DNA from: Planctomycetota bacterium
GTDB lineage: Bacteria; Planctomycetota; Planctomycetia; Planctomycetales; Planctomycetaceae
NCBI GenBank assembly: GCA_022600195.1
Contig: JAHZKX010000058.1
Location: 100,615 to 164,614 of the forward strand
DNA: 64,000 bases
Direction: 5' to 3'
Positions 36,601 to 46,752 of the stretch are shown one piece after another. The translations under genes and the position numbers were made by a program. The notes under the pieces were generated by a model. The model had not been told where the DNA came from. It made no database searches and worked only from the letters and a program-made list of their open reading frames with translations. Each line of letters opens with the position of its first letter. Positions within the stretch are counted from its first letter, which is position 1.

Positions 36601-38304
36601 CAATCATTTTTGGATACCTATGACAGTTGGAGCCAGGCGGTAGAAGTTCGCAGTACTCTGGCTGAAAAGTTGATCCAACAGGGACAGAACCAAAAGGCTG
36701 AATTTTTATTACTGGAAAACCGTCTCCACCCTGACCAGAACATTGCCGCCCCCGCAACCAGACAGTTACTCGAATTATGGGAGGCAACAGGTCTACCTCA
36801 TGAGGCGGCTTCTCTATTAAGAGAAATTCAGGAAAAATTCTCGGATATCTCAGTCGATTCCAATAGAACGGGAGCACAATATGTCAATCAGTTTGATCGC
36901 GCGTCCCAAACCTGGACCGTATTTCAATCAATGCAACCACTGAAACAAGCCGTTTCACATGTTTCTATCAGGCAAAGTGACCTGGGAGCTTCCACACCGG
37001 AAATCAAAAAAACCTATAAAAACTACGAACGAAAATTTCTACCACCACCGGATATTTCTCAGCTCCTGTTGAAATCAGGAGGGATTCTCAATGTCATCAA
37101 CAAACATGTAGGACAAAATATTGGAAAAATTGAAGTTTCCGACCGAATTTCTTATCCCTATCATTCTCAGAATACACGTGTAGGACATTTCATTCCTCTG
37201 GGCAGTAGCCGCAAAATCCATGGTGTCTCGTTACTGCAATTGCAGGATCAAATTTCAAAACCACTCTGGACGGCAGAATTTGACGATTTAAATAATTCGC
37301 AATCACTCTTTTATGTCGGGCCTTCCGGTCCACGTGTCTGTATCTTCCAGTGGGATAACCGACTATTCGGTTTGGATCCCGCAACGGGAAAAATCTTATG
37401 GGAACGCAAAAACATCCCCTCCAAGTCCGGTTTTTTGAGCGATTCCAGCAAAGGCTTGATTGGAGACCAGAAAGCTGTGGTTGCCTTCAATATCAACCGC
37501 ACAAACTATGATGTCTATAGCTCCATCACAGGAGAACTGATTCGAAAAGGCGAGCTGGATTTAAACAGCCGCTCCCGACACGTCTTCGGCAGAAAACTTT
37601 TTTATCAAACAACATCGACAACGGAAAAACGCGTACGCCTGTGGGATCCACTGACAGACAGTTTCCTGCTTGATGAGCCTGTTTTGAATTCGGGATTTTC
37701 AACAAAAATTTCCTCTACAGAACTGGCCATTTTACTGCCTTCCAATCGGCTGCGCGTATTAAATGTTGAAACAGGGGAAACTATCGTCGAAACAACCATA
37801 CCCGATGAGAACCTCAAGAATCTGAATAAATTCATTGGCTTTTCAGACAGTAATCGATATTACTTTAACTTTTCTTACACAAAACCACGTAGTCATTCTC
37901 CACGCAATGATTTTTTTGTCAGCGACTCTTTTTTGAATGTAGTACATGTCGATAATGATGTAATCAGCATTGACAAAAAGTCTGGAAAAATGCTCTGGAG
38001 TCGCAACCTGCCAAAAAGGTCCTGGATCAATACTTCTCAATATCAACTACCGTTTTTGATTTTCATGAGTAAAATTCGTACTGAATCCAAGACCAGAAGC
38101 TACTCCTTACTATTCGAGGTTCTCGACGCCAAAACGGGCAACACCATCGGCATGAAAGACAACATCATTAAAGACACGATTCTGCAATTGCACTTTGATC
38201 CCCGGTTCAAAAAAATCATTCTACGGGCGATGAATAGTGCCATCGAACTCGATTTTAATGATCAGCCAAAATCACTAAACAAGATCTTCGACGCACCGCT
38301 CTAA
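33604..38304 (+). CDS. Giant exported protein: two PQQ-like beta-propeller regions with helical repeats
   Basis: 1566 residues from the ATG at 33604, which lies 11 bases after AGGAG; a frame upstream to 33514 is open but lacks a site. The leader is ARILLCVGILFITPCAYLLS. Approximate order: helical TPR-like region (60-300), propeller with blades such as AVDIDSGKTSWLFN, CINPQNGNIHWKQ, AVDATNGDLLWNYYYG and CIDLNSGLPLWNE (350-800), a second helical region (830-1130, repeated ELALGNLESAQLKLESL), and a second propeller (1170-1560, GLDPATGKILWERKN, SIDKKSGKMLWSRN). It may be a periplasmic scaffold. No enzymatic motif was recognised. Confidence 0.88.
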   Translation: MNRLLPPFSGRIDLSNMHARILLCVGILFITPCAYLLSDDQGHLNDAHQQLALLDPPANKEVPDQSEPENDHSDEREALIHRIYRNRRLRMQLERAEQKFRDQEFTEGALQLEKLLDHQEDYFLWPDDQTRPSNFRQRTRKLFSSASPRTLSNYERISGPQANWLLELARENNDLRMYEHLSLQFFPLRSGFEALNYLADHYMEQGNFEFAARYWDLLLDSRIHKSRMKPVHFLKAAVAYQQSNQRGKVAKILTSHGKMAVTFSGTKMGLSQAIQTMDASLKQIPLQPNPGWLLSQGNAQRNQSTNASLPYLNPRWSHPIARTKHPDPLASLKKWENKQNNANLSTAVANIPIAVGNQVIYRDFEGIRAVDIDSGKTSWLFNSRGSLNSLIDGVANRIRSHATYSQNLPLDKFYNYGSIYGSLTSNGQYVFAIDYLPDLTPQTPQQLNLGLRRNTTHYPLVSRRGNRLIALPVQQFKDQSNNSKSSNDSSKSQKKLSLKAEPVWDIDGYYFLGAPLPVGNLIYVVAEHDSQISLLCINPQNGNIHWKQGIAYVNQPIRSDRNRSYRQCPLASSQGIIVCTTQIDTLVAVDATNGDLLWNYYYGEGNSYRRISQKRYYSPVSFGHPGLTSTPVIDQQRIYYLPSGSPYIHCIDLNSGLPLWNEVPREDGEYIAAVVDETVLVVGSDYCRGRHIQDGRELWHLQVGPAAGKGFLSNENYLLPIKAGSVLSIHIPTGSESGFNLSNATQISEILNREFKQKLEQGAEYVFQAISEDHQSSKKTVSQHHWSPGNIISHQGQIISLGLWQIDSFAQAEVLLTSLSQDQSPSLNSAEKQNSQLLKAELELALGNLESAQLKLESLLSAKISTSVKNRSESLLRELLYAELNKPNQYEPPLFAKLEVLATTPLERGRFLSRKSKYLLQQQDYAGLIEIAEEFKKIEINQPLAIAGDAHHLVTVNSLIAGLMEKVTNRADRNAQETVNSIITSDQQAALKEGTVIALQSFLDTYDSWSQAVEVRSTLAEKLIQQGQNQKAEFLLLENRLHPDQNIAAPATRQLLELWEATGLPHEAASLLREIQEKFSDISVDSNRTGAQYVNQFDRASQTWTVFQSMQPLKQAVSHVSIRQSDLGASTPEIKKTYKNYERKFLPPPDISQLLLKSGGILNVINKHVGQNIGKIEVSDRISYPYHSQNTRVGHFIPLGSSRKIHGVSLLQLQDQISKPLWTAEFDDLNNSQSLFYVGPSGPRVCIFQWDNRLFGLDPATGKILWERKNIPSKSGFLSDSSKGLIGDQKAVVAFNINRTNYDVYSSITGELIRKGELDLNSRSRHVFGRKLFYQTTSTTEKRVRLWDPLTDSFLLDEPVLNSGFSTKISSTELAILLPSNRLRVLNVETGETIVETTIPDENLKNLNKFIGFSDSNRYYFNFSYTKPRSHSPRNDFFVSDSFLNVVHVDNDVISIDKKSGKMLWSRNLPKRSWINTSQYQLPFLIFMSKIRTESKTRSYSLLFEVLDAKTGNTIGMKDNIIKDTILQLHFDPRFKKIILRAMNSAIELDFNDQPKSLNKIFDAPL

Positions 38305-38321
38305 CTCTGTAACGAAATCGC

Positions 38322-38350
38322 TTGACCTGAACCTGCCTGAGGCCTAGTCT
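38322..38350 (+). promoter_or_regulatory. Probable sigma-70 promoter of tRNA-Gly
   Basis: TTGACC (38322-38327), a 17-base spacer, then TAGTCT (38345-38350). The start would be near 38357, about 11 bases before the tRNA. Confidence 0.5.
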
Positions 38351-38367
38351 GTCTAAAAGAGAAATCA

Positions 38368-38438
38368 GCGGCTGTCGTATAATGGTATTACCCCAGCTTC
38401 CCAAGCTGGAGACGAGGGTTCGATTCCCTTCAGCCGCT
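38368..38438 (+). tRNA. tRNA-Gly (CCC)
   Basis: Acceptor GCGGCTG (38368-38374) pairs with CAGCCGC (38431-38437), with T at 38438 as discriminator. The anticodon arm is CCAGC-TTCCCAA-GCTGG, with anticodon CCC at 38400-38402. The T loop is TTCGATT. No encoded CCA. Glycyl-tRNA synthetase lies 1.6 kb away on the other strand. Confidence 0.95.
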
Positions 38439-38475
38439 CTCCTGTCTTTTCCCACGCAATTCTGAATGATTTAAG

Positions 38476-40014
38476 CTAGCTCTTGACCTGCTGTGTCATC
38501 CCAGAACGAATCTGTTCAAGTTGTTTTGAAACGGAAGAGAAGGGGACTTCGTGAGGCAGTTTTTCGGTGCTGGCGGCAATCGCAGATGCGACTCCAGCAG
38601 CTTCACCCATGGCAACAGCATTGCCTGTGACACGGTAACTGCTGTGTGCGATAAAATCACCGCTGATACATCGCCCGGCCATCATCAAGCCGGTCACATC
38701 GCGGGCAATTAATGCCCGCAAAGGAATATCATAAGGCTTTGACTTGAATGGTTTCTTTTCTATTGCCTTGGTCTTATCAGGATTGGTGGAATGCACGTCG
38801 ATACCAAATCGGACGTGGCAAATGGCATCGTCAAAACGAGTACCATTTTTCAGATCTTCGCTTGTGACATGATAACGCCCTCTGATACGTCGACCTTCCC
38901 GCGTCCCAATGTGTTCGCCCGTTGCTACGATTTCGAGATTCGTCCAGGGACCACCCAGTTTTCTCAAGCTGTTCACCAGCTTATGAACTTCCCGTCGTGC
39001 CTGCAAAGTCGCATCGGTGACATGTGCTGCATCAATGGAAAGAGTACCATACTCATGATTGGCCATCATTGCATATAACCCATCACGCACACGAAAAATC
39101 GTTGGACCACCATAGGAGGGATCAACGCCCGCTTTTTGAAATTCGGCTAACAGATTCTTCTTGGGGTTCCCCAGTTTGCGAGGTTCCGCATCTCCACGGA
39201 TGAACTGCGCAATCCCATCTGTCGTGACTCCTGTAAGCAATACCATCAGACTCATTGGTTGTGTGAGACCGGTTCCAGGCTGGCCGAATTCATAACTACA
39301 GCCCGCTTGTGCAGCCAGGTCACCATCACCCGAACAATCAATAAATGATTTCGCCCGCCAGGCTTGTCGACCAGATTTGGATTCCGTCACAATGACAGAT
39401 AATCGATTATTAATATCAGTCACAGCCCCCACGACCCTCGTATGCAACTGAATTTTGACTCCGGCTTCTAATAAAAGATCTTCTAAAAGCAATTTCGTTT
39501 TTTCAGTATCGAACGCGACTGACCCGTTCGGCAATGTATTGCTGGCATTTCGTTCTTCGAGTTGATTGAGAATTTCACGCATGATCCCCGGCTTATTCTG
39601 GGCATCAATAATGAGTGTTAAAGCACCCGCTGTCCAGACGCCTCCCACACAACCATTCACTTCGAGCAGTCGGGTTTTGGCACCACTCCGCGCTGAAGCA
39701 AGCGCGGCTGCCACTCCCGCGGGCCCACCTCCACATACAATGACTTCATCTTCTTCCACAATGGGAATATTCCGGGCTGCTTCATGAAAAACCTTGCCAT
39801 CCGGAGAAATCCAGCCGTTCGTTCGAACATGTTGAGCTGTCGAATTCCATACGGATTGCCCCCCTCCATCAAGAAGCAGCGCATTAGAAGGCCGCGTAAT
39901 ACCATCTGCTACAGGATCTTTTGCAGAGGCAATATTTCCCCCTGTCATCAACGCAGCTGTGCTGCCAGCAAGGTATTTCCCGAATTTTCGACGGTCTATA
40001 TTTTTATTAGACAT
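38476..40014 (-). CDS. FAD-dependent oxidoreductase with Tat signal
   Basis: 512 residues from the ATG at 40014, with AGGAG 6 bases upstream; the frame extending to 40062 is not needed. The N-terminus NIDRRKFGKYLAGSTAALM is a Tat leader. The dinucleotide-binding motif is EVIVCGGGPAGVAAALASARSGAKTRLLE (about residues 85-115). FIDCSGDGDLAAQAGC and the late motif GLMMAGRCISGDFIAHSSYRVTGNAVAMGEAAG identify the FAD_oxidored family, common in planctomycetes and thought to act on exported sugars or steroids. The substrate is unknown. It lies head to tail after glyQS on the minus strand. Confidence 0.9.
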   Translation of the reverse strand: MSNKNIDRRKFGKYLAGSTAALMTGGNIASAKDPVADGITRPSNALLLDGGGQSVWNSTAQHVRTNGWISPDGKVFHEAARNIPIVEEDEVIVCGGGPAGVAAALASARSGAKTRLLEVNGCVGGVWTAGALTLIIDAQNKPGIMREILNQLEERNASNTLPNGSVAFDTEKTKLLLEDLLLEAGVKIQLHTRVVGAVTDINNRLSVIVTESKSGRQAWRAKSFIDCSGDGDLAAQAGCSYEFGQPGTGLTQPMSLMVLLTGVTTDGIAQFIRGDAEPRKLGNPKKNLLAEFQKAGVDPSYGGPTIFRVRDGLYAMMANHEYGTLSIDAAHVTDATLQARREVHKLVNSLRKLGGPWTNLEIVATGEHIGTREGRRIRGRYHVTSEDLKNGTRFDDAICHVRFGIDVHSTNPDKTKAIEKKPFKSKPYDIPLRALIARDVTGLMMAGRCISGDFIAHSSYRVTGNAVAMGEAAGVASAIAASTEKLPHEVPFSSVSKQLEQIRSGMTQQVKS

Positions 40015-40067
40015 GCATGGCTCCTCTTGCTGTTTTGATCTGAAATCTCCGCAGACTGACAATTGAC

Positions 40068-41735
40068 TCAGCCATTCAATCGTTTTTGGATCTCAGTCAC
40101 GACATCGTCTATAGGAATTCGCACCTGTTCCAGCGTATCACGATCACGTAAGGTCACACAATTATCCTGCTCGGTCTCCCCATCCACTGTCAAGCAGAAA
40201 GGTGTTCCAATTTCGTCCTGACGTCGATAACGGCGTCCAATTGCCCCCTGCTGATCATAAACAGCTTGAACCCCGGCTGACTTCAAACGCTGATAGATTG
40301 ATGAAGCGACTTCAGGCATTCCCGCTTTTTTGATCAGAGGAAAGACTGCCGCTTTTACCGGAGCCAGTTTGGGGTGAAATCGCATTACCGTTCGGGTGTG
40401 CATTTTTCCCTTTTCATCGGGCTGTTCATCTTCGTAATAGGCTTCGCAAAGAAAGGCCAGCGTGGCCCGGTCCGCACCCGCGGCTGGTTCAATCACATGG
40501 GGAATAAATCGTTCACGTGACTGATCATCAAAGTAAGTCAGGTCTTTCCCGCTCCCTTTATATTTGGGCTGACCATGTTCATTCTTTTCGACCACCAGTT
40601 GATCGCCTTCGCGAACCAACTTGCCTTCCATATGAGAACGCAAATCGAAATCACCACGATGCGCCACCCCTTCCAGTTCCCCATATTCATCCTCTTCCAT
40701 GAAGGGAAACGCATACTCAAGATCCGCTGTTCCCACAGAGTAATGGGCCAGTTCCTCCGGTGTGTGGTCACGAAGAATCAGATTTTCCGTCGCAATTCCA
40801 TGATTAATATACCAGTTGTATCGGCGGTCGCGCCAATACTGATACCATTCAAATGACTCATCGGGATGACAGAAAAATTCCATCTCCATCTGCTCGAATT
40901 CACGAGAACGGAAGATATAGTTGCGCGGCGTAATTTCATTTCGGAAACTTTTTCCAATCTGTGCAACTCCAAACGGAATTTTCACGCGGCCACTGTCAAT
41001 CACATTTTTAAAGTTTACGAACATCCCTTGCGCCGTTTCAGGTCGCAAAAAGGCCGTGCCTTCTTCACCTGCTAACGCACCGATGATCGTTTTAAACATC
41101 AGATTAAACTCACGCGGTTCCGTCAGTTCCCCTCCCGTTTCAGGACACCGTGCCTCCAACTTCCCTTCAGCAGGAATATCGGCTTCTTTCAGCATTTTAC
41201 TGTATTCCATCAGATTACAGACTGTAATCTGTGGCGTTTCGCTGGCATCCAACCCTTGGGCTTTTTCATATTCTGCAAGTGCTTTTTCCAGGCGTTTGCG
41301 TTTCGTTTTTGAAAGTCCCTCTTCTCCAATATCCGCCATGTAAGTCTCGCAGGCTACCGGAGAATTATCCGATGCATATGCAACGGCCACGGAAACATGA
41401 TCAACCCGATAACGAGCCTTCGACTCTTTGGAATCGACCATAAAATCATGAAACAAATCAAAATGCCCTGAACTTTTCCAGACACTGGGATGCATAATGA
41501 TTGTCGTCTCAACGCCTGTCATGCCGAAGGGCTTGGGAGCGCCTTCTGGAGCGACCAGCTCATTATGTGTGGTAATCATGTCAGACCACCAGGCCTCCCT
41601 GACATTACGTTTGAGCTCAACACCTAAAGGACCATAATCCCAAAAACCCTGAAGCCCACCATAGATTTCTGAAGACTGAAAAATGAACCCACGCCGTTTA
41701 CACAACGCAACAATTTTCTCCATCTCTTTTTTCAT
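40068..41735 (-). CDS. glyQS: Glycyl-tRNA synthetase (class II, dimeric form)
   Basis: 555 residues, the length of the eukaryote/archaea-like single-chain enzyme, not the alpha2-beta2 bacterial form. Class II motif 1 is near residues 25-50 (GGLQGFWDYGPLGVELKRNVREAWW). Motif 2 is at about 275-290 (FRNEITPRNYIFRSREFEQMEMEFF). Motif 3 is near 430 (EPAAGADRATLAFL). The anticodon-binding domain is C-terminal (LAPVKAAVFPLIKKAGMPEVA to the end). It charges tRNA-Gly in the cytoplasm. The start ATG at 41735 is followed by EKIVALCKRRGFIFQSSEIYGG, standard for this family. Confidence 0.96.
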   Translation of the reverse strand: MKKEMEKIVALCKRRGFIFQSSEIYGGLQGFWDYGPLGVELKRNVREAWWSDMITTHNELVAPEGAPKPFGMTGVETTIIMHPSVWKSSGHFDLFHDFMVDSKESKARYRVDHVSVAVAYASDNSPVACETYMADIGEEGLSKTKRKRLEKALAEYEKAQGLDASETPQITVCNLMEYSKMLKEADIPAEGKLEARCPETGGELTEPREFNLMFKTIIGALAGEEGTAFLRPETAQGMFVNFKNVIDSGRVKIPFGVAQIGKSFRNEITPRNYIFRSREFEQMEMEFFCHPDESFEWYQYWRDRRYNWYINHGIATENLILRDHTPEELAHYSVGTADLEYAFPFMEEDEYGELEGVAHRGDFDLRSHMEGKLVREGDQLVVEKNEHGQPKYKGSGKDLTYFDDQSRERFIPHVIEPAAGADRATLAFLCEAYYEDEQPDEKGKMHTRTVMRFHPKLAPVKAAVFPLIKKAGMPEVASSIYQRLKSAGVQAVYDQQGAIGRRYRRQDEIGTPFCLTVDGETEQDNCVTLRDRDTLEQVRIPIDDVVTEIQKRLNG

Positions 41736-41810
41736 TGAATTGGTCTTTCAAGCTCGTTTGTCAATGACACTTTAATATATGTGATAATTTTAATTGGAAC
41801 CGAATCTCAA

Positions 41811-42572
41811 TCAAAAATCTGTCGTTAATGAAATTTTCCCAGATTCGTGATCATATTCAGGAACAGCGGTAATCAGACCACGCTGAGAACATAATCGAAT
41901 ATCCTCTTCAAAGCCACGCCGAATTAGATTTCGACCTCCCAAACTGGCACGCACCGCTGACAGCAACCCGTTTTCAACCGAATCCTGTGACTGGTAATAG
42001 TCCACAACGATACGGGTCGAATCATCCATCACAAGTTCCTGATCCGTCAACTTCTGTAATTCGGCAGCAATCGCACCGGCACACAAACAATCTTCACCCG
42101 TCACACTTCCGTCGGTCCCGGCACAAACCAGATATATTATTCCATCAGAAATGCTGAGTGCTTTCACGATGGCATCCAGATTGATCAAAGAGCCAATCAA
42201 AATCCGCGATGCCTGCAAAGCATGTTTCAGAGCCCGCGTTCCATTACTGGTTGTAAAAATAATATTTTTCCCCGCTACGATTTCGGCAGAGTAACGGGCA
42301 GGCGAGTTGTCCAGGTCAAACCCTTCGATCAATACGCCCTTTCGCTCGCCTCCCAGCAGAATCTGATCTCCTTCTGCTTGACTGATCTCTACAGCAATTT
42401 GACGTGCTTCTTCCACAGTTTCGCAGGGAATAACGGCCTTGGCTCCTGAATTTAAAGCGTACGTAATCGTGGAAGACGCACGTAGAATATCCAGGATCAC
42501 TGCAACGCTTCCTGAAAAGTCCTCAGGTTCTGACAGTAAAGGTAATAAGCAGGTTCGAATCTCAGTAGGCAT
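41811..42572 (-). CDS. comB: 2-phosphosulfolactate phosphatase family protein
   Basis: 253 residues, normal for ComB. The motifs are VAVILDILRASSTITYALNSGA with the metal-binding Asp, LLGGERKGVLIEGFDLDNSPARY, and IFTTSNGTRALKHA. ComB removes phosphate from 2-phosphosulfolactate in coenzyme M biosynthesis of methanogens; bacteria with the gene may use it for sulfolactate metabolism or another substrate. No other coenzyme M genes are nearby, so the true role here is open. It is minus strand, 47 bp downstream of purD, and may share its transcript. Confidence 0.87.
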   Translation of the reverse strand: MPTEIRTCLLPLLSEPEDFSGSVAVILDILRASSTITYALNSGAKAVIPCETVEEARQIAVEISQAEGDQILLGGERKGVLIEGFDLDNSPARYSAEIVAGKNIIFTTSNGTRALKHALQASRILIGSLINLDAIVKALSISDGIIYLVCAGTDGSVTGEDCLCAGAIAAELQKLTDQELVMDDSTRIVVDYYQSQDSVENGLLSAVRASLGGRNLIRRGFEEDIRLCSQRGLITAVPEYDHESGKISLTTDF

Positions 42573-42619
42573 GGTTTATTAACGATGACATTCAATCTTG
42601 GGTTTCGCGGAAAATTGGC

Positions 42620-43891
42620 TCATCGAGCTTTATCTGAAATATCCTTTCGACACCAGGCACCATCCCAGCGGATGCATTTAACCGCCTGATAAGCTTTCAG
42701 CTTCGCCTGACCGATCGTCTCTCCAATCGCTGTCACTCCCAGAACCCGACCACCGTCAGTAACAATTTCATCATCTCGAATCGTCGTTCCTGCATGAAAC
42801 ACTTTTGTATCTTCCAGTTTCGCCGCTTCATTCAGACCACGAATCACCTTACCCTTTTCATAGTCCCCCGGATAACCCTCTGATGCCATTACAACACAAA
42901 TTGCCGGACGCTCATCCCATTCCAGAGGCTCAATGCTACCCAGACGCTCTTCAGCTGCAGCCAGTAACAACTGGGCTAAATCTGTCTTAAGCCGCATCAA
43001 GACAGGCTGCGCTTCCGGATCACCAAAACGAACATTGAATTCCAGTACTTTGGGCCCCTGATTCGTAATCATCAGACCGGCGTAAAGAACCCCATTAAAG
43101 GGACGTTCTTCTGTTTTCATCACATTGACCATCGGAACCAGGATCTTTTCAATAATCTCGTCCATCAGTTCTTCTGTCACCAGTGGAGCAGGGCTGTAAG
43201 CTCCCATTCCACCAGTATTAGGGCCCAAATCACCATCATAGGCCGCCTTGTGATCCTGTGAAGTTTCCAAGGGTATAATCGTATCCCCACTGACGATAGC
43301 CAGAATACTGACTTCCTGACCAATCAGTTTTTCTTCAATAATCACCGTTTCGCCCGCGTCACCAAACTCTTTTGTCCTCATCAATGACTGAATGGCATCA
43401 CGTGCTTCTTGCTTGGTATCACAAATCAGGACACCTTTACCCGCTGCCAGACCATCTGCTTTGATGACCAGTGGCTGTTCTTCGCGTTCTTCCAGAAAGC
43501 CTTCGGCTGCTTCAAAGTTGGAAAAAGTTTCTGACTTCGCGGTCGGAACGTTCGCTTTCCACATCATTTGCTTTGCAAACGATTTACTTCCTTCCAGTTC
43601 CGCTGCCGCTTTGGAAGGCCCAAAAACGGCAACACCCGCCTCACGTAAAGCATCGGCCATGCCGGCTACCAAAGGAACTTCAGGACCGACAATCGCCAAC
43701 TGAATCGATTCTTCTTTGGCAAACGCCAACATCCGTGGAATATCTGAAACATCGATAGCGACATTGGTCGCATCAATCTGTGTCCCCGCATTGCCCGGAG
43801 CACAAAAGACCTGGCTGACGCTTTTAGACTCGGCCAGTTTACTAACCAGGGCGTGTTCGCGGCCTCCCTGACCAATCACTAAAACTTTCAT
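42620..43891 (-). CDS. purD: Phosphoribosylamine-glycine ligase
   Basis: 423 residues, the standard length. The start MKVLVIGQGGREHALVSKLAES is the classical PurD N-terminus. The ATP-grasp core includes PLVIKADGLAAGKGVLICD, SQDHKAAYDGDLGPNTGGMGAYSPAPL and VLEFNVRFGDPEAQPVLMRL. The C-terminal domain ends GVTAIGETIGQAKLKAYQAVKCIRWDG. It joins glycine to 5-phosphoribosylamine, the second step of purine synthesis. The last residues (WCRKDISDKAR) match the usual FRRDIG-type ending. Confidence 0.97.
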   Translation of the reverse strand: MKVLVIGQGGREHALVSKLAESKSVSQVFCAPGNAGTQIDATNVAIDVSDIPRMLAFAKEESIQLAIVGPEVPLVAGMADALREAGVAVFGPSKAAAELEGSKSFAKQMMWKANVPTAKSETFSNFEAAEGFLEEREEQPLVIKADGLAAGKGVLICDTKQEARDAIQSLMRTKEFGDAGETVIIEEKLIGQEVSILAIVSGDTIIPLETSQDHKAAYDGDLGPNTGGMGAYSPAPLVTEELMDEIIEKILVPMVNVMKTEERPFNGVLYAGLMITNQGPKVLEFNVRFGDPEAQPVLMRLKTDLAQLLLAAAEERLGSIEPLEWDERPAICVVMASEGYPGDYEKGKVIRGLNEAAKLEDTKVFHAGTTIRDDEIVTDGGRVLGVTAIGETIGQAKLKAYQAVKCIRWDGAWCRKDISDKAR

Positions 43892-44370
43892 CGTGTATGT
43901 TACCTGCTTGCTATTTATATTCTATTATGTTCAGGGCATTCATTTTCAACGAATTGCACATTCCAACGAAAATGGAGTATATCAGCACTGTTTTGCCCCT
44001 AGTAGCATCGCTCAACGAATTTTACATTTTGATACTAAAAAGCTGATTCCTGTCTCAGGTTTATCAGTAATTTAGTTGATTTCAAATCTAACCTGTTTCT
44101 GTTAATTGCTAAGCCAAATCGAATTTTCTCAGCAGTTGGACGAAATCAACCTGAGAGCTTATAATGGCTGATTCAATCAACGACTCCACGCCGATTTTTT
44201 TCTGAATCCGCTCGACATGAACCACATCAGGCAAATGGCTGTCGTCCTAGATGATTGAGTGCTCTCACAAATGACTCTGAGATTTTTTCTCAAGTCATTT
44301 CCGGTCGTAATTGACTTAAAGTGTATGTAATTAAAGACTTTTTAACTTTCAGCTAACTGGAGATTTCAAC
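43892..44370. other. Divergent intergenic region between purD and asd
   Basis: 479 bases. It contains a likely gene remnant on the minus strand (44109-44247). Promoters for purD and asd should lie here; none is clear enough to call. Confidence 0.45.
44109..44247 (-). pseudogene. Remnant of an unidentified protein gene (C-terminal part)
   Basis: Translation of the minus strand gives 45 residues with protein-like composition, beginning DDSHLPDVVHVERIQKKIG and ending VDFVQLLRKFDLA before a TAG stop at 44109-44111. The codon directly before the first Asp is also TAG and there is no start codon, so this looks like the surviving tail of a decayed gene. The family is not recognised. Confidence 0.35.
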
Positions 44371-45384
<1,014 letters not shown>

Positions 45385-45480
45385 ATAAGTGACTCGACTT
45401 TTCCCTGAGTTAGATTTCTTATTTTTTGACATCCGGCTGTCAGCACACGTTCTACACGTTCAAAATGTAAAGGCAACACA

Positions 45481-46752
45481 ATGACTGAATTCCACTATCA
45501 GGATGGCGAACTGTTCTGTGAAAACGTTTCTGTCACCCAATTGGCAGAAGAATATGGCACCCCGCTTTGGGTCTATTCAAAATCAGCTTTTCTGGGTCGA
45601 CTGAAAGAAATTCAGGATGCATTTGCAGAAGTAGATCCTGTAATCTGCTATTCCGTCAAAGCCAACGGAAATTTGAGCCTTCTCAAAACGATGAATGATG
45701 CCGGCAGCAGCTTTGATGTCGTTTCAGGGGGTGAACTCTTTCGAGTACAGCAGGCTGGGGCCGATACCTCACGTGTGGTGTTCGCCGGAGTCGGAAAAAC
45801 TGACGAAGAGATCCGCCAGGCATTGAAAGCGGATATCTTAATGTTCGATGTAGAAAGTGAAGCTGAACTCGACGCCATCGCCTTCAACGCCCGGGAACTG
45901 GGATGTATCGGTCGGGTTGCTTTGCGCCTGAATCCCGATATTGATGCAAAAACCCATCACAAAACCACCACCGGAAAAAAGGGTAACAAATTTGGCATGG
46001 ACATCGAACGGGCCACAGAATTGGCCGACAAAGTCCTGAAAGATGAAAGGCTGGAACTCACTGGAATTCACATGCATCTGGGCTCGCCCATTCTTTCAAC
46101 CGACCCTTATGCTAAGGCGGTAATAAAAGGGGCAGAAGTCATCAGGCAACTGCGTGAAAAAGGACATAACACCAATTGGTTGAATCTCGGAGGCGGATTT
46201 GGAATCAGTTATAAAACTGATGAAGGCCCTTCTGCCCAGACTTACGCAGATGTCATTGTGCCCACGATTAAAGAAATCGGCTGCCGTCTGGCATTAGAAC
46301 CAGGACGCTTTATCGCCGGAAATTCCGGTGTTTTAATCAGCCAGATTGTATTCACCAAACGGGAAGGGGGGAAACTGTTCTACATTCAGGATGGTGGCAT
46401 GACAGATCTCGTTCGTCCTGCAATGTACGACTCGTATCATCGGGTCTGGCCAGTGAAACCAGAAGTACCTCTTCCCTTTGATTGCGAAGGGGAAATCGAA
46501 GGATGTGAGCCTGCTGATGTTGTCGGTCCTGTCTGCGAATCCTGCGATTATTTCGCCAAAGACCGCTATCTGCCGCCCATGAAACGCGGAGACTATCTCT
46601 GTACATTTAGCGCCGGTGCATACGGCTCTGTCATGAGCAGTAATTACAATGCCCGACCTCGCAGTGCAGAAGTCCTGGTGGATGGTAGTAATTATCAGGT
46701 AATTCGCAGGCGTGAAACCTATGAGGAACTGATCGCTTTAGAACAATCCTGA
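45481..46752 (+). CDS. lysA: Diaminopimelate decarboxylase
   Basis: 423 residues. The PLP-binding lysine is in [14 protein letters not shown] (about residue 60). [10 protein letters not shown] binds the cofactor phosphate, [14 protein letters not shown] is typical, and the active-site Cys of the partner subunit lies in [13 protein letters not shown]. The fold is alanine-racemase-like barrel plus C-terminal beta domain. It decarboxylates meso-diaminopimelate to lysine, the last step. Presence of diaminopimelate metabolism fits the peptidoglycan now known in planctomycetes. Confidence 0.97.
   Translation: MTEFHYQDGELFCENVSVTQLAEEYGTPLWVYSKSAFLGRLKEIQDAFAEVDPVICYSVKANGNLSLLKTMNDAGSSFDVVSGGELFRVQQAGADTSRVVFAGVGKTDEEIRQALKADILMFDVESEAELDAIAFNARELGCIGRVALRLNPDIDAKTHHKTTTGKKGNKFGMDIERATELADKVLKDERLELTGIHMHLGSPILSTDPYAKAVIKGAEVIRQLREKGHNTNWLNLGGGFGISYKTDEGPSAQTYADVIVPTIKEIGCRLALEPGRFIAGNSGVLISQIVFTKREGGKLFYIQDGGMTDLVRPAMYDSYHRVWPVKPEVPLPFDCEGEIEGCEPADVVGPVCESCDYFAKDRYLPPMKRGDYLCTFSAGAYGSVMSSNYNARPRSAEVLVDGSNYQVIRRRETYEELIALEQS

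Noticed and set aside
41811..42572. Coenzyme M biosynthesis from the ComB-like gene
   Set aside because: No ComA, ComC or related genes are nearby, and planctomycetes are not known for this pathway. The gene alone does not support it.
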